Below, piece by piece: positions 21,542-30,424 of a DNA stretch of 64,000 nt. This stretch comes from Pigmentiphaga litoralis. GTDB taxonomy: Bacteria > Pseudomonadota > Gammaproteobacteria > Burkholderiales > Burkholderiaceae_B. The notes beneath the pieces were generated by a model that worked only from the letters and a program-made list of their open reading frames with translations, ran no database searches and was not told the DNA's origin. Every line of letters begins with the position of its first letter. The first letter of the stretch is position 1. Position numbers and translations under genes: made by a program. The stretch covers positions 1-64,000 of the forward strand of contig NZ_JACCBP010000002.1 in the NCBI RefSeq assembly GCF_013408655.1. Direction: 5' to 3'.

Positions 21542-22363
21542 GTGTGGAACGACTCCCGAACCCTCAACCTTCTTGCCAACACGCTGTATCTGTTGGCGGC
21601 GCTGGCATTGGGGTTGGCCGCCTTGCTGTGGATGGCGCAGCGGCCGGTGTTCGCGCTCAAGGGCATCGTGGTGGAAGCCGACAACGCCGAGCTGCAGCAT
21701 GTGACGACCGCCAGCGTGCGCGCGACCATCGAGGGACGGCTGACGGGCAATTTCTTCACGGCCGACCTGGAGCAGGTACGGCAGGTGCTCGAGACCGTGC
21801 CCTGGGTGCGCCATGCCTCGATTCGTCGCCAGTGGCCCAATGCGCTGCGCGTGACGGTGGAAGAGCACCGGGTGCTGGGCTTGTGGAACGAAAACCGGCT
21901 GCTCAACACCTATGGGGAGTCGTTCACGGCGAACCTGGGCGAGGCCGAGGAAGACGGCGCGCTGCCGGTGTTCGGCGGCCCGCCGGGCTCGGAAAAACTC
22001 GTGGCGCAGCGCTACGCGGAATTGATCCGCTGGTTTGCGCCCATCAAGGTCGACCCGTCCCGGGTACTGCTGACTCAGCGGTACGCGTGGCAGGTCGAAT
22101 TGTCGACCGGTCTGACGATCGACCTGGGTCGGGATCCGACCTCGGTCGGCGGGACCGATCCGGCCTCGCTCGAATCGCGTGTGCAGCGTTTCGTGCAGGC
22201 CGCCCCGGTCATCGACAGCCGGATCGGCAAGACGATCCATGCCGACCTGCGTTACCCCAACGGTTTTGCCATCACCACGGCAAAGCCGGCCCCGGCGCCT
22301 AAGGCGGCGCCAGGCACCAAGAAACCCGCATCAACCCCGAAAACTACCCAGAAAAAGCCATGA
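21542..22363 (+). CDS. ftsQ: Cell division protein FtsQ
   Basis: The 273-residue bitopic protein links early and late divisome parts through FtsB and FtsL. A short cytoplasmic tail precedes one membrane segment (about residues 10-30), then a POTRA domain starting near FALKGIVVEADNAELQHV, followed by the FtsQ domain with VPWVRHASIRRQWPNALRVTVEEH. The C-terminal 30 residues are Lys/Pro/Ala-rich. The only start that leaves the membrane segment near the N-terminus is the GTG at 21542, 11 bases after ddlB; its ribosome site is weak. The stop overlaps ftsA. Confidence 0.93.
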   Translation: MWNDSRTLNLLANTLYLLAALALGLAALLWMAQRPVFALKGIVVEADNAELQHVTTASVRATIEGRLTGNFFTADLEQVRQVLETVPWVRHASIRRQWPNALRVTVEEHRVLGLWNENRLLNTYGESFTANLGEAEEDGALPVFGGPPGSEKLVAQRYAELIRWFAPIKVDPSRVLLTQRYAWQVELSTGLTIDLGRDPTSVGGTDPASLESRVQRFVQAAPVIDSRIGKTIHADLRYPNGFAITTAKPAPAPKAAPGTKKPASTPKTTQKKP

Positions 22364-23592
22364 CCCGTGAAACCAAGGACCTGATCGTTGCCCTCGACAT
22401 TGGCACCAGCAAAGTGGTGGCAGTGGTCGCCGAGATGCAGCCGGAAGGGCGCTTCGAAGTCCTCGGACTCGGGCAGCACGAGTCGCGCGGGATGCGCAAG
22501 GGCGTTGTCGTCAACATCGAGACGACCGTCAATTCCATTCAGCGCGCGCTTGAAGAAGCCGAGCTGATGGCCGACTGCAAGATCCGCGACGTGTTCACCG
22601 GCATTGCCGGCAGCCACATCCGCAGCTTCAATTCCAGCGGCATGGTCGCGATCAAGGACAAGGAAGTCACCGCGGCCGACGTGGCCCGCGTGATCGAGAC
22701 GGCCAAGGCCATCAACATCCCGACCGACCAGCAAGTCCTGCACGTGCTGACGCAGGAATTCATCGTTGACGGCCAGGAAGACATTCGCGAGCCGATCGGC
22801 ATGAGCGGCATCCGCCTGGAAGTGCGCGTGCACATCGTGACCGGCGCCGTCAGCGCCGCGCAGAACATCGTGAAGTGCGTGCGCCGCTGCGGCCTGGAAG
22901 TGCAGGACCTGATCCTGCAACCGCTGGCGTCCAGCCTGGCGTGCCTGACCACCGACGAAAAGGAACTGGGCGTGGTCCTGGTCGACATCGGCGGCGGCAC
23001 GACCGACATCGCCATTTTTACCGGCGGCGCGATCCGCCACACGGCCGTAATCCCGATTGCGGGCGACCAGATCACCGGCGACATTGCCGCCGCGCTGCGC
23101 ACGCCGACGCCCGACGCCGAAGAGATCAAGTTGCGCTATGGCGTGGCCAAACAAGTGCTGGCCAGCCCCGACGAACGGATCGAAGTGCCCGGCCTGGGCG
23201 ATCGTGGACCGCGTCAACTATCGCGCCAGGCCCTGGGCGCCGTTATCGAACCGCGCGTTGAAGAGCTGTTCACCTTCGTGCAGCAGGTGGTGCGCGAATC
23301 CGGTTACGACGAGCTGCTGTCGTCCGGCATCGTGCTGACCGGCGGTACATCGCAAATGCCTGGCGTGGTCGAGCTGGCCGAAGACATTTTCCTGAAACCC
23401 GTTCGCCTGGGCGTGCCGGAATACACCGGCAGCCTGGCGGACGTGGTGCGCAGTCCGCGATTTTCCACCGTGATGGGCCTGTTGGCCGAGGCGCGTTTGC
23501 AACGTGTCCGCGGCCGCCGCGTTGCACAGCAGACCGGCAACGTCACGCAGATTTTCGCGCGCATGAAAGAGTGGTTTCTGGGGAATTTCTGA
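22360..23592 (+). CDS. ftsA: Cell division protein FtsA
   Basis: FtsA is the actin-like ATPase that tethers FtsZ to the membrane. The 410-residue product has the phosphate-1 loop VALDIGTSKVVAVVAEM, the 1C domain, the phosphate-2 strand VVLVDIGGGTTDIAIF, the adenosine motif GIVLTGGTSQMPGVVELAE, and a C-terminal amphipathic helix RMKEWFLGNF that serves as membrane-targeting sequence. Start overlaps the ftsQ stop as ATGA. A 267-base gap separates it from ftsZ. Confidence 0.97.
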   Translation: MTRETKDLIVALDIGTSKVVAVVAEMQPEGRFEVLGLGQHESRGMRKGVVVNIETTVNSIQRALEEAELMADCKIRDVFTGIAGSHIRSFNSSGMVAIKDKEVTAADVARVIETAKAINIPTDQQVLHVLTQEFIVDGQEDIREPIGMSGIRLEVRVHIVTGAVSAAQNIVKCVRRCGLEVQDLILQPLASSLACLTTDEKELGVVLVDIGGGTTDIAIFTGGAIRHTAVIPIAGDQITGDIAAALRTPTPDAEEIKLRYGVAKQVLASPDERIEVPGLGDRGPRQLSRQALGAVIEPRVEELFTFVQQVVRESGYDELLSSGIVLTGGTSQMPGVVELAEDIFLKPVRLGVPEYTGSLADVVRSPRFSTVMGLLAEARLQRVRGRRVAQQTGNVTQIFARMKEWFLGNF

Positions 23593-23859
23593 GTGCGAGC
23601 CCAGTCGCAGAAAGATTTTGTGCAAGTCCTGCAGTCGCAGTCGTAGTTGCAGTGCCCGGCCGGCGCAAGCCACCGGTACTTTCTTGTTCATTCAACCTAT
23701 GGAGCCGCGTGTGCCGGGAATATGAAATATGAAGCGTGATCCTTGGCGGGGTCACGGCCGGGTTGTTTTTGCCGCAAGGCTGCTTGTCCGGATCGCTTTT
23801 CATTTTTCGTATTCCCGATCACCCACTCCCAAACTGCCAGAACCTCTTCGGAGAACCTT
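23593..23859 (+). other. ftsA-ftsZ intergenic region
   Basis: This is by far the longest gap inside the cluster (267 bases). It probably holds ftsZ-specific transcription or translation signals. I see no consensus promoter, no terminator and no gene in it; the ftsZ ribosome site GGAGAAC is at its end. Confidence 0.4.
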
Positions 23860-25077
23860 ATGAAATTCGAAATGCTAGACACCGATACCCGTGGCACGGT
23901 CATCAAGGTCGTGGGTGTGGGCGGAGCCGGTGGCAACGCCGTCGCCCACATGATTCGCCGTGGCGTCCAGGGCGTGGACTTCATCTGCGCCAATACCGAC
24001 GCACAAGCGCTGGCCCACACCAATGCCCCGATCCAGATCCGTCTGGGCCGCAGCGGCCTGGGCGCTGGCGCCAAGCCTGAGCAGGGCCGCGCTGCCGCTG
24101 ACACGGCACGCGAAGAAATCCGTGACGCGCTGCAAGGCGCCAACATGGTCTTCATTACCGCCGGCATGGGCGGTGGCACGGGCACGGGCGCCGGTCCGGT
24201 CGTGGCGGAAGTCGCGAAGGAACTGGGCATCCTGACGGTGGCCGTGGTCACCAAGCCGTTCGCGTTCGAAGGCGGCAAGCGCATGCGCATGGCCGAAGAA
24301 GGCATCGACGCGCTGTCGGAACACGTGCATTCCTTGATCGTCGTGCTGAACGAAAAGCTGTATGACCTGATGGGCGAAGACGCCACCCAGGAAGACTGCT
24401 TCAAGAACGCCGACGACGTGCTGCACAACGCTTGCGCCGGCATCGCCGAAATCATCAACGTCGACGGCAACGTCAACGTCGACTTCGAAGACGTCAAGAC
24501 CATCATGAGCGAGCAGGGCAAGGCCATGATGGGCACGGCCATCGCCAGCGGCGTGGACCGCGCGCGCGTGGCTGCCGAGCATGCGATTGCATGCCCGCTG
24601 CTCGAAGGCATCGATCTGAACGGCGCGCGCGGCGTGCTGGTCAACATCACTGCCAGCCGTTCGCTGAAGATGCGCGAAACGCGCGAAATCATGGACACCA
24701 TCCGCAGCTATGCCGCGGAAGAAGCCACCGTGATCTTTGGCGTGGCGTACGACGACGCGATCGGTGAAGACCTGCGCGTGACCGTGGTCGCCACCGGCCT
24801 GGGCCGTGCGAAGGCCAAGCCGCAACTGGTGCAGAACGCCATGCCCCAGCTGCGCACCGGCACCAGCGATGCCCACGCCTACCAGCAAGCCGGCGGCAAC
24901 ACCGGCAATGCAGGCGGCGGCAACAGCAACCACAACGGTTCGACCAACTACCACGACTACGACACGCCGACCGTGTTCCGCAATCCGCGTGACGCATCGA
25001 TGCGTGTCCAGGCTCTGGAAAGCTCGGGCATGGAACATCTGGACATCCCGGCCTTCCTGCGCAAGCAAGCCGACTGA
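23860..25077 (+). CDS. ftsZ: Cell division protein FtsZ
   Basis: FtsZ is the tubulin-like GTPase that forms the Z ring. The 405-residue product has the N-terminal GVGGAGGNAVAHM loop, the tubulin signature GGGTGTG (residues 104-110), the T7-loop region and a Gly/Asn-rich variable linker (QQAGGNTGNAGGGNSNH). It ends with the conserved C-terminal peptide DIPAFLRKQAD that binds FtsA and ZipA. An open frame extends upstream but the ATG at 23860, with GGAGAAC 7 bases before it, gives the normal start. A strong terminator follows. Confidence 0.98.
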   Translation: MKFEMLDTDTRGTVIKVVGVGGAGGNAVAHMIRRGVQGVDFICANTDAQALAHTNAPIQIRLGRSGLGAGAKPEQGRAAADTAREEIRDALQGANMVFITAGMGGGTGTGAGPVVAEVAKELGILTVAVVTKPFAFEGGKRMRMAEEGIDALSEHVHSLIVVLNEKLYDLMGEDATQEDCFKNADDVLHNACAGIAEIINVDGNVNVDFEDVKTIMSEQGKAMMGTAIASGVDRARVAAEHAIACPLLEGIDLNGARGVLVNITASRSLKMRETREIMDTIRSYAAEEATVIFGVAYDDAIGEDLRVTVVATGLGRAKAKPQLVQNAMPQLRTGTSDAHAYQQAGGNTGNAGGGNSNHNGSTNYHDYDTPTVFRNPRDASMRVQALESSGMEHLDIPAFLRKQAD

Positions 25078-25096
25078 GATCGTTCGATCTTTCAGC

Positions 25097-25137
25097 AAAA
25101 CCGCCGCGTGGAGCGATCCACGCGGCGGTTTTTTTAT
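25097..25137 (+). terminator. Rho-independent terminator of the dcw cluster
   Basis: AAACCGCCGCGTGG and CCACGCGGCGGTTT form a perfect 14-pair stem around AGCGAT, followed by a run of Ts, 20 bases after the ftsZ stop. This marks the end of the division operon. Confidence 0.95.
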
Positions 25138-25272
25138 AGTCGTTGATGATGACAACGACCGGCTTGCAGCATGTGAGCAACAGGAGAGAGTTCGGATACA
25201 CCGCTGCGCTTTTGTTACGCCATCGACGGAAGAGCACGGGATACGCTCTGCGCACCCACCCTGGAGTTGTCG

Positions 25273-27255
25273 ATGTCCAACCCACGCACCCAGCTCGTAC
25301 GAATTTTCCTGTTGACCCTCGTATCGCTGTTCCTGATCCCCATCGCCACCCTGCTGTTCACCGAATACGCCTTGCGCACGCAAGACGCGGAATTCATCCA
25401 GGGCATCGAACAGCGCATGGGGTCCGATTCCAGCATGTCGGCCGCCGAACGCGCCGACTCCATCGCGTACTACCGCAGCCATCCGCTGTCGGGCGCGTGT
25501 GCCGCTACCAGTCCGGAAGACCAGGTCTATCACGACAAGGTCTGCAGTCCGTACTCGATGCACTGGCAGTTCCACTACCTTGAACTGACCGCGATCTGGA
25601 CGCTGGTGCTCGGCGTGGCCTTGCTGCTTGCAGCGCTTGCGCTGGGCGCCATCGCCTATGCCAGCCGGCCGCTGCGGTATGCGGCGTTTGTGGCGGGTTG
25701 GCGCCTGGTCACGATCACCAGCGCGATTGAAGTCGTGCTGCAAAGCGTGATGCTGGTGTGGCTGTCGTTCTGGGTGACCGCGTATTTCTGGAACAGCTAC
25801 TACGTGAAGCTGATCGCGCTGGCCGGCATTGCCGCGGCAGCCGCCGTGTTCTTTGCGATCTGGACGCTGTTCAAACGCATTCCGTCGGGCAACGCCGTGG
25901 AAGGCGAGCTGATCAACGAGGCCGATGCGCCGCGCCTGTGGGACCGCATCCGCCAGCTGGCCGCGGCCGCCAAGACCACGCCGCCCGACCATGTCGTGGC
26001 CGGCATCGACACCAACTTTTTCGTGACCGAAGCGCCGTGCGACGTGGGCGGCCGGACCCTGACCGGCCGCACGCTGTTCGTCAGCCTGCCGCTGTTGCGG
26101 GTGCTGGACCAGGCCGAAGCCGATGCCGTGCTGGCGCATGAACTGGCGCATCTGGGCGGTGGCGATACGCGCCTGAGCGCGGCCCTGGGCCCCAAGCTGC
26201 AGCAGTTCGATCGATACACCTGGCAGATGCGCGAAGGCGGCCTGACCATCGTCACGCATTACCTGCTGCGCCTGTTCCGCATGATCATCGAATATGCGTT
26301 GGCGCGTGACAGCCGCGAGCGCGAACATGCGGCCGACCGCGTGGCGGCTGAGGTGACCGAACCCGGCGCCGTGATCCGCGCGCTGATCAAGATCACTGCG
26401 TACGCCAGCTATCGCAATGACGTCGAAAACCGGTTGTTCGCGCAGCAGCATCAGCATGATGGCGCACTGGGCATTGCGCGGTTCGTGGCCGAAGGCCTGC
26501 CCCCGTATGCCCGGTCGTCGGATTTCCTGGCTGACATGCAGCAGGGCGGCGTGCCGCATCCCTACGACAGCCACCCGCCCTTGTCGGAACGCATGCGCCA
26601 TGTGGGGCATCACATTGCCGAGCAGGAATACGGCGCGATCGTAACGGCGACGCCGGCGGCAACCTGGGTCGACGACATCGAAACCGCCGATGCGATCGAG
26701 CAGCGCCTGTGGAGCGAGTATGAACAACGCTTCGTGCAGGACCATGAACTGAGCCTGGCCTACCGCTACGAGCCCGCGACCGAAGACGAGACGGAACACG
26801 TGCTGCGCTTTTTCCCGCCCGTGTCATTCGACCTGAAGGAAGGCAACATTGTCGTGAGCTATCTCGGCCTGACACCCAGCGCCAACATGGGCACGACGAT
26901 GACCTGGGACGAGATCAAGGGGCTGACCTTCAAGGACAGCAACTTTGGCCGCGACACATTGAAAGTGACCCACTTTGAAAAGGGCACCCTGGGCGCCAAG
27001 ACCACCACCATCAAGCTGACCGGGTTGGCCAAGCGCAAAGACGAGTTCAAGGCGGCGGTAGGCCAGTACTGGCATCGCCACCAGGTCATGCGCGCGCAGC
27101 AGCAACAGGCGGCGGAAGCGCTGGTGATGGCAGGTGCGGGCGCGGCCAGTGCCGGCACGGCGGCACCAGTGACGATGCAGTCGGAAAACGCAGGCGGCGA
27201 CGGACCCGCTGATGTGACTGCTGACGCATCGGGGGCGAACCGGCCGCAGGCTTGA
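25273..27255 (+). CDS. M48 family membrane zinc metallopeptidase
   Basis: The 660-residue protein has four predicted membrane segments in its first 200 residues (about 9-29, 100-125, 142-170, 176-198) and then a zinc-protease domain: His289-Glu-Leu-Ala-His293 is the HExxH motif and Glu351 in EHAAD is the third ligand, as in the M48 (HtpX/Ste24) family. The C-terminal 200 residues hold no motif that I recognise and end in an Ala-rich tail. GGAG at 25263-25266 supports the ATG at 25273 over a TTG at 25267. M48 enzymes act in membrane protein quality control. It sits alone between ftsZ and a pair of leftward genes. Confidence 0.88.
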   Translation: MSNPRTQLVRIFLLTLVSLFLIPIATLLFTEYALRTQDAEFIQGIEQRMGSDSSMSAAERADSIAYYRSHPLSGACAATSPEDQVYHDKVCSPYSMHWQFHYLELTAIWTLVLGVALLLAALALGAIAYASRPLRYAAFVAGWRLVTITSAIEVVLQSVMLVWLSFWVTAYFWNSYYVKLIALAGIAAAAAVFFAIWTLFKRIPSGNAVEGELINEADAPRLWDRIRQLAAAAKTTPPDHVVAGIDTNFFVTEAPCDVGGRTLTGRTLFVSLPLLRVLDQAEADAVLAHELAHLGGGDTRLSAALGPKLQQFDRYTWQMREGGLTIVTHYLLRLFRMIIEYALARDSREREHAADRVAAEVTEPGAVIRALIKITAYASYRNDVENRLFAQQHQHDGALGIARFVAEGLPPYARSSDFLADMQQGGVPHPYDSHPPLSERMRHVGHHIAEQEYGAIVTATPAATWVDDIETADAIEQRLWSEYEQRFVQDHELSLAYRYEPATEDETEHVLRFFPPVSFDLKEGNIVVSYLGLTPSANMGTTMTWDEIKGLTFKDSNFGRDTLKVTHFEKGTLGAKTTTIKLTGLAKRKDEFKAAVGQYWHRHQVMRAQQQQAAEALVMAGAGAASAGTAAPVTMQSENAGGDGPADVTADASGANRPQA

Positions 27256-27278
27256 TGTTCCGGCTGCAAGGTCATCCG

Positions 27279-27551
27279 CTAACGGAAGGGGCGGATGACC
27301 TTTTCTTCGCCCGGCCGGATCGGCCCGACATGCTCGCGGATCATGGCAAAGTCCGGATGCCGCGGCCCGTAGCATTGGTAGCTTTCGGCCACCGGTCGCC
27401 CTGGTTCTGCCGACCGCAACTGCAGGCAGATCTCGCCGTTCGGCTTGACAGTGGCCACGCCGAAGAAGCCTGGGTTCTCTGTCGCAATCGCAGCTGACGC
27501 TGCCAACATGCTGGCTATCCACCCTGTCAGCATGACAGCAGTGTTCCGCAT
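27279..27551 (-). CDS. Small secreted protein of unknown function
   Basis: This 90-residue product has a signal peptide (hydrophobic about residues 5-20, cleavage after ASAAIA) and a 65-residue mature part with two cysteines (CLQL and QCYGPRHPDF). I do not recognise the family. It follows 3 bases after the stop of the gene at 27555-28370, so the two secreted proteins are expected to be made together. No terminator is evident between its end and the converging M48 gene. Confidence 0.65.
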   Translation of the reverse strand: MRNTAVMLTGWIASMLAASAAIATENPGFFGVATVKPNGEICLQLRSAEPGRPVAESYQCYGPRHPDFAMIREHVGPIRPGEEKVIRPFR

Positions 27552-27554
27552 CGA

Positions 27555-28370
27555 TCAGTTGTTCCGCAGGAATTCGCGGATGAAATCGTCCTGGTTCGGC
27601 GCGTTTTCTTCCGTGGTGAACACGACCTTGCGATCCACCACGCGGGCGCGCAGTTCAGGACCGAACTGGCAGGTGATCTGGCTCAGGGCGCCTGCCTTCT
27701 GCTTGAAGTTGGCCGACGCATCGCCGCACATCCGGTCCAGCCCGGCCGCCACCGCACCGCAGTAGCCCTGCACGCTGACCTTCTTCAAGCGATCGTCGTT
27801 GATCGCCGCCCAATCGACGGTGGTCTTGACCGGCACGCCGCACGACGCGCTGGCGGCCGCATCGGTCGCGGCCAGCGCGGCCTGGCCCTGCGTCACGTGC
27901 TTTTCCCGATCAAAGCGCGCCAGCTTCTGTTGCACGCCCTGCTTGTTCTGCGACTCATAGCTGGCCAGCAGCGCTGCCGGCTTCATCGCCTTGGTTTTCT
28001 TTTCGTCGAACGACAGCGCGTATTCCTGCTTGCGGCCGGGCAGGTAGGCCACGTAGCGGTCACCGCCGCCGTACACGCTGCCTTTCTTTTGCACCATGCC
28101 GGAGTCGCGGCCGTCGAACGTCGTCACATAGGCATCGGTGCCGCTGCCCCAGCGTTCCACGCGAGTCAGGAACACGACCTTGTCGACCGGATGATTGACG
28201 CCGCTGATGCGCATCAGTGCCTGCTTGCCGTCCGCAGTCGGAGCGATCACGACTTCGACGCCTTCGTCGGCCGTGAACACTTTGGGATAGCTCGCCAACT
28301 CGAGCGCCGACACATTCGCCGAGGCGATGGCGCAGACGATGGCGGCGAGGGGCAGGGCGATGGGGCGCAT
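27555..28370 (-). CDS. Secreted protein of unknown function
   Basis: The 271-residue product has a clear signal peptide (MRPIALPLAAIVCAIASA, cleavage near NVSALE). The mature part looks globular, with a central Ala-rich helix (GQAALAATDAAASAS) and, in the C-terminal third, four cysteines (SCGVPV, GYCGAV, MCGDAS, TCQFG) that could form two disulphides in the periplasm. I do not recognise the family. It is the first gene of a leftward pair with the 90-residue secreted protein, divergent from the peroxiredoxin gene. Confidence 0.72.
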   Translation of the reverse strand: MRPIALPLAAIVCAIASANVSALELASYPKVFTADEGVEVVIAPTADGKQALMRISGVNHPVDKVVFLTRVERWGSGTDAYVTTFDGRDSGMVQKKGSVYGGGDRYVAYLPGRKQEYALSFDEKKTKAMKPAALLASYESQNKQGVQQKLARFDREKHVTQGQAALAATDAAASASCGVPVKTTVDWAAINDDRLKKVSVQGYCGAVAAGLDRMCGDASANFKQKAGALSQITCQFGPELRARVVDRKVVFTTEENAPNQDDFIREFLRNN

Positions 28371-28494
28371 GGATGTCCTGATGAGTGGAGGGGTGCACCG
28401 ATCTTAGCCGCGCAAGAATTTCAGAAGGGTACGAAGTTGCAATCGATAGTTGCCTATACTGTCCGGCTGTATTTCCCTCTTACTGGAGTTGAGC

Positions 28495-28998
28495 ATGACC
28501 ATCAAAGTTGGCGATCGCGTTCCCGACGGCACCCTGACCGAGTTCATCGCAGTGGAAACCGAGGGCTGCTCCCTGGGCCCCAATGCCTTCCCGGTAGCAG
28601 ACCTGGTCAAGGGCAAGAAGATCGCGGTTTTCGCGGTTCCTGGCGCCTTTACCCCGACCTGCTCGGCCAAGCACGTTCCCAGCTATCTGGAAAACTTCGA
28701 CGCCATCAAGGCCAAGGGTGTGGACGAGATCTGGTGCGTGGCGACCAATGACGCATTCGTCATGGGCGCGTGGGCCAAGGACCAGAAGGCCAGCGGCAAG
28801 ATCCGCTTCATGGCCGACGGTTCGGTCAAGTGGACCAAGGCGCTGGGTCTGGACATGGACCTGACCGAACGCGGCATGGGCGTGCGTTCGCAGCGCTATT
28901 CGATGCTGCTGGATGACGGCGTCGTCAAGCAACTGAACGTCGAAGCCGCCGGCAAGTACGAAGTCAGCGACGGCGCGACGATGCTCGGCCAGCTGTAA
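28495..28998 (+). CDS. Peroxiredoxin (Prx5/AhpE-like redoxin)
   Basis: The 167-residue cytosolic protein reduces hydroperoxides. It has the Prx5-type active site PGAFTPTCS with the peroxidatic Cys56; Cys25 and Cys81 are the other cysteines. Other family blocks are VGDRVPDGTL at the start, CVATNDAFVMGAW, and RSQRYSMLLDDG. GGAG lies about 8 bases before the ATG. Similar peroxiredoxins commonly sit between ftsZ and lpxC in Burkholderiales; here three extra genes separate it from ftsZ. Confidence 0.93.
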   Translation: MTIKVGDRVPDGTLTEFIAVETEGCSLGPNAFPVADLVKGKKIAVFAVPGAFTPTCSAKHVPSYLENFDAIKAKGVDEIWCVATNDAFVMGAWAKDQKASGKIRFMADGSVKWTKALGLDMDLTERGMGVRSQRYSMLLDDGVVKQLNVEAAGKYEVSDGATMLGQL

Positions 28999-29277
28999 GG
29001 CACGACGCGGGGGGCAAGGCGCCGACTGGGCAGTGCCATTCTGCTGCCGGCCCTCCTGCTGCAGCCAGGTTCCCACACCCCGCAAGACCCTCGGCCACCC
29101 CCGGCGCGAACTTTTCCCCAGCTTGTCCCTCTATGGATGAGCCATCTGTATCGCTTTTCGCATGCTGCGTTGCAACCGGTTTCAGCCTCTCTGTGGCTGG
29201 CGCGACGACGCCATCTGGCTCCCCTAGCATAGAAACGTTACAATCCCCCTCTGCTTTCCTTCTTTTGGCCCATTGCC
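28999..29277 (+). other. lpxC upstream region
   Basis: The 279 bases between the peroxiredoxin gene and lpxC show no gene. A TACAAT hexamer at 29239-29244 could be a -10 element for lpxC, but no acceptable -35 is 16-18 bases upstream, so I do not call a promoter. Confidence 0.35.
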
Positions 29278-30201
29278 ATGCTTCGTCAGCGCACCATCCA
29301 AAGCGTTACCCGCACGACCGGCGTCGGCCTGCACTCAGGTCGTCGGGTCGAGCTGACGCTGCGGCCCGCGGCGCCTGATACCGGCATCGTGTTCCACCGT
29401 ATCGACCTGCCCGAACCTGTCGACCTGCCCGCGTCCGCGCTGGAAGTGGGCGACACGCGCATGGCGTCGGTGCTGCAGAAAGGCAATGTGCGGGTGTCCA
29501 CCGTGGAACACCTGATGTCGGCGTGCGCCGGCCTGGGGATCGACAATCTGCATGTCGACCTGACGGCCGAAGAAGTGCCGATCATGGACGGCAGCGCGGG
29601 CACGTTCGTGTTCCTGCTGCAATCGGCCGGGCTGGAAGAGCAGAACGCCGCCAAGAAATTCATCCGGGTGCTCGAACCCGTGGAAGTGCGCGAAGGCGAA
29701 GGCGAGGGCGCCAAGTGGGCCCGCCTGGAACCGTTCGACGGCTATGCGCTGGCGTTTTCCATCGACTTCCATCATCCGGCCATCGATTCGACCGCGAATT
29801 TTGCCGAGATCGATTTCTCCAAGCAGTCGTACGTGCGCGAGATCGCCCGCGCCCGTACCTTCGGCTTCATGCAGGACGTCGAAAACCTGCGTGCCGCGGG
29901 CCTGGCCCGGGGCGGCAGTCTCGACAACGCCATCGTGATGGACGAATACCGCGTGCTGAATGCCGACGGCCTTCGGTACGACGACGAATTCGTCAAACAC
30001 AAGATCCTGGATGCGATTGGCGACCTGTACCTGATCGGCAAGCCGCTGATCGCCCGGTATGTCGCGCACAAGTCCGGCCACGGCATGAACAACCAGCTGG
30101 TGCGCGCACTGCTGGCCAAACAGGACGCGTGGGAACTGGTGTCGTTCGAATCCACGGCCGCCGCGCCGCGGGCGTTCCGCCAGGAGTGGGCGCTGGCCTG
30201 A
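29278..30201 (+). CDS. lpxC: UDP-3-O-acyl-N-acetylglucosamine deacetylase
   Basis: LpxC is the zinc deacetylase that commits UDP-acyl-GlcNAc to lipid A. The 307-residue protein starts [20 protein letters not shown] and carries the zinc ligand His78 in STVEHLMSA, the second set His and Asp in [14 protein letters not shown], and the catalytic His in [15 protein letters not shown]. Length and motifs are complete. It closes the envelope-division block; in E. coli its level is set by FtsH proteolysis, but nothing in the sequence shows whether that applies here. Confidence 0.97.
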   Translation: MLRQRTIQSVTRTTGVGLHSGRRVELTLRPAAPDTGIVFHRIDLPEPVDLPASALEVGDTRMASVLQKGNVRVSTVEHLMSACAGLGIDNLHVDLTAEEVPIMDGSAGTFVFLLQSAGLEEQNAAKKFIRVLEPVEVREGEGEGAKWARLEPFDGYALAFSIDFHHPAIDSTANFAEIDFSKQSYVREIARARTFGFMQDVENLRAAGLARGGSLDNAIVMDEYRVLNADGLRYDDEFVKHKILDAIGDLYLIGKPLIARYVAHKSGHGMNNQLVRALLAKQDAWELVSFESTAAAPRAFRQEWALA

Positions 30202-30244
30202 GCATCACGCTCGCCGCCGCCTGCTGCCGCTTCGACCTGTCCCC

Positions 30245-30424
30245 TTGGTTCTCGTCCGCCTCCTTGTCGTGCTGCTGGCCGTTGCGGTCGGCCTGCTGAT
30301 CGTGGCCGGTTTCGTCACGGGCAATCGCAAGTACTACCAGCGTGCATGGAAGCTCGGCCGGATCGGCATTGCCGTCGCGCTGGTGTTCTTCGGGGTGCTG
30401 TTCGTCAGCCGGCTGATGGACTGA
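30245..30424 (+). CDS. Small two-helix membrane protein of unknown function
   Basis: A 59-residue frame runs from a TTG at 30245 to a TGA at 30422-30424. It reads as two hydrophobic helices (VLVRLLVVLLAVAVGLLIVAG and IGIAVALVFFGVLFVS) joined by a basic loop TGNRKYYQRAWKLGR, then ends RLMD: a well-formed hairpin membrane protein. The start is uncertain, with no ATG, a weak ribosome site, and a GTG at 30269 as alternative. Its stop abuts the stop of the converging DciA-like gene (TGA/TCA), which supports both ends. I do not recognise the family. Confidence 0.6.
   Translation: MVLVRLLVVLLAVAVGLLIVAGFVTGNRKYYQRAWKLGRIGIAVALVFFGVLFVSRLMD

Noticed and set aside
23875..26799. 974-codon open frame on the minus strand across ftsZ and the M48 gene
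   Set aside because: It is the mirror of high third-position G+C in two well-identified genes, rich in His, Arg and Gln, and has no family motif.
28446..28457. ATAG-TTGC-CTAT upstream of the peroxiredoxin gene as an OxyR site
   Set aside because: OxyR half-sites need a 7-base spacing between ATAG and CTAT; here it is 4, and no second half follows.
29133..29378. 81-codon plus-strand frame over the lpxC start
   Set aside because: It has no ribosome site, ends inside lpxC out of frame, and resembles no protein family.
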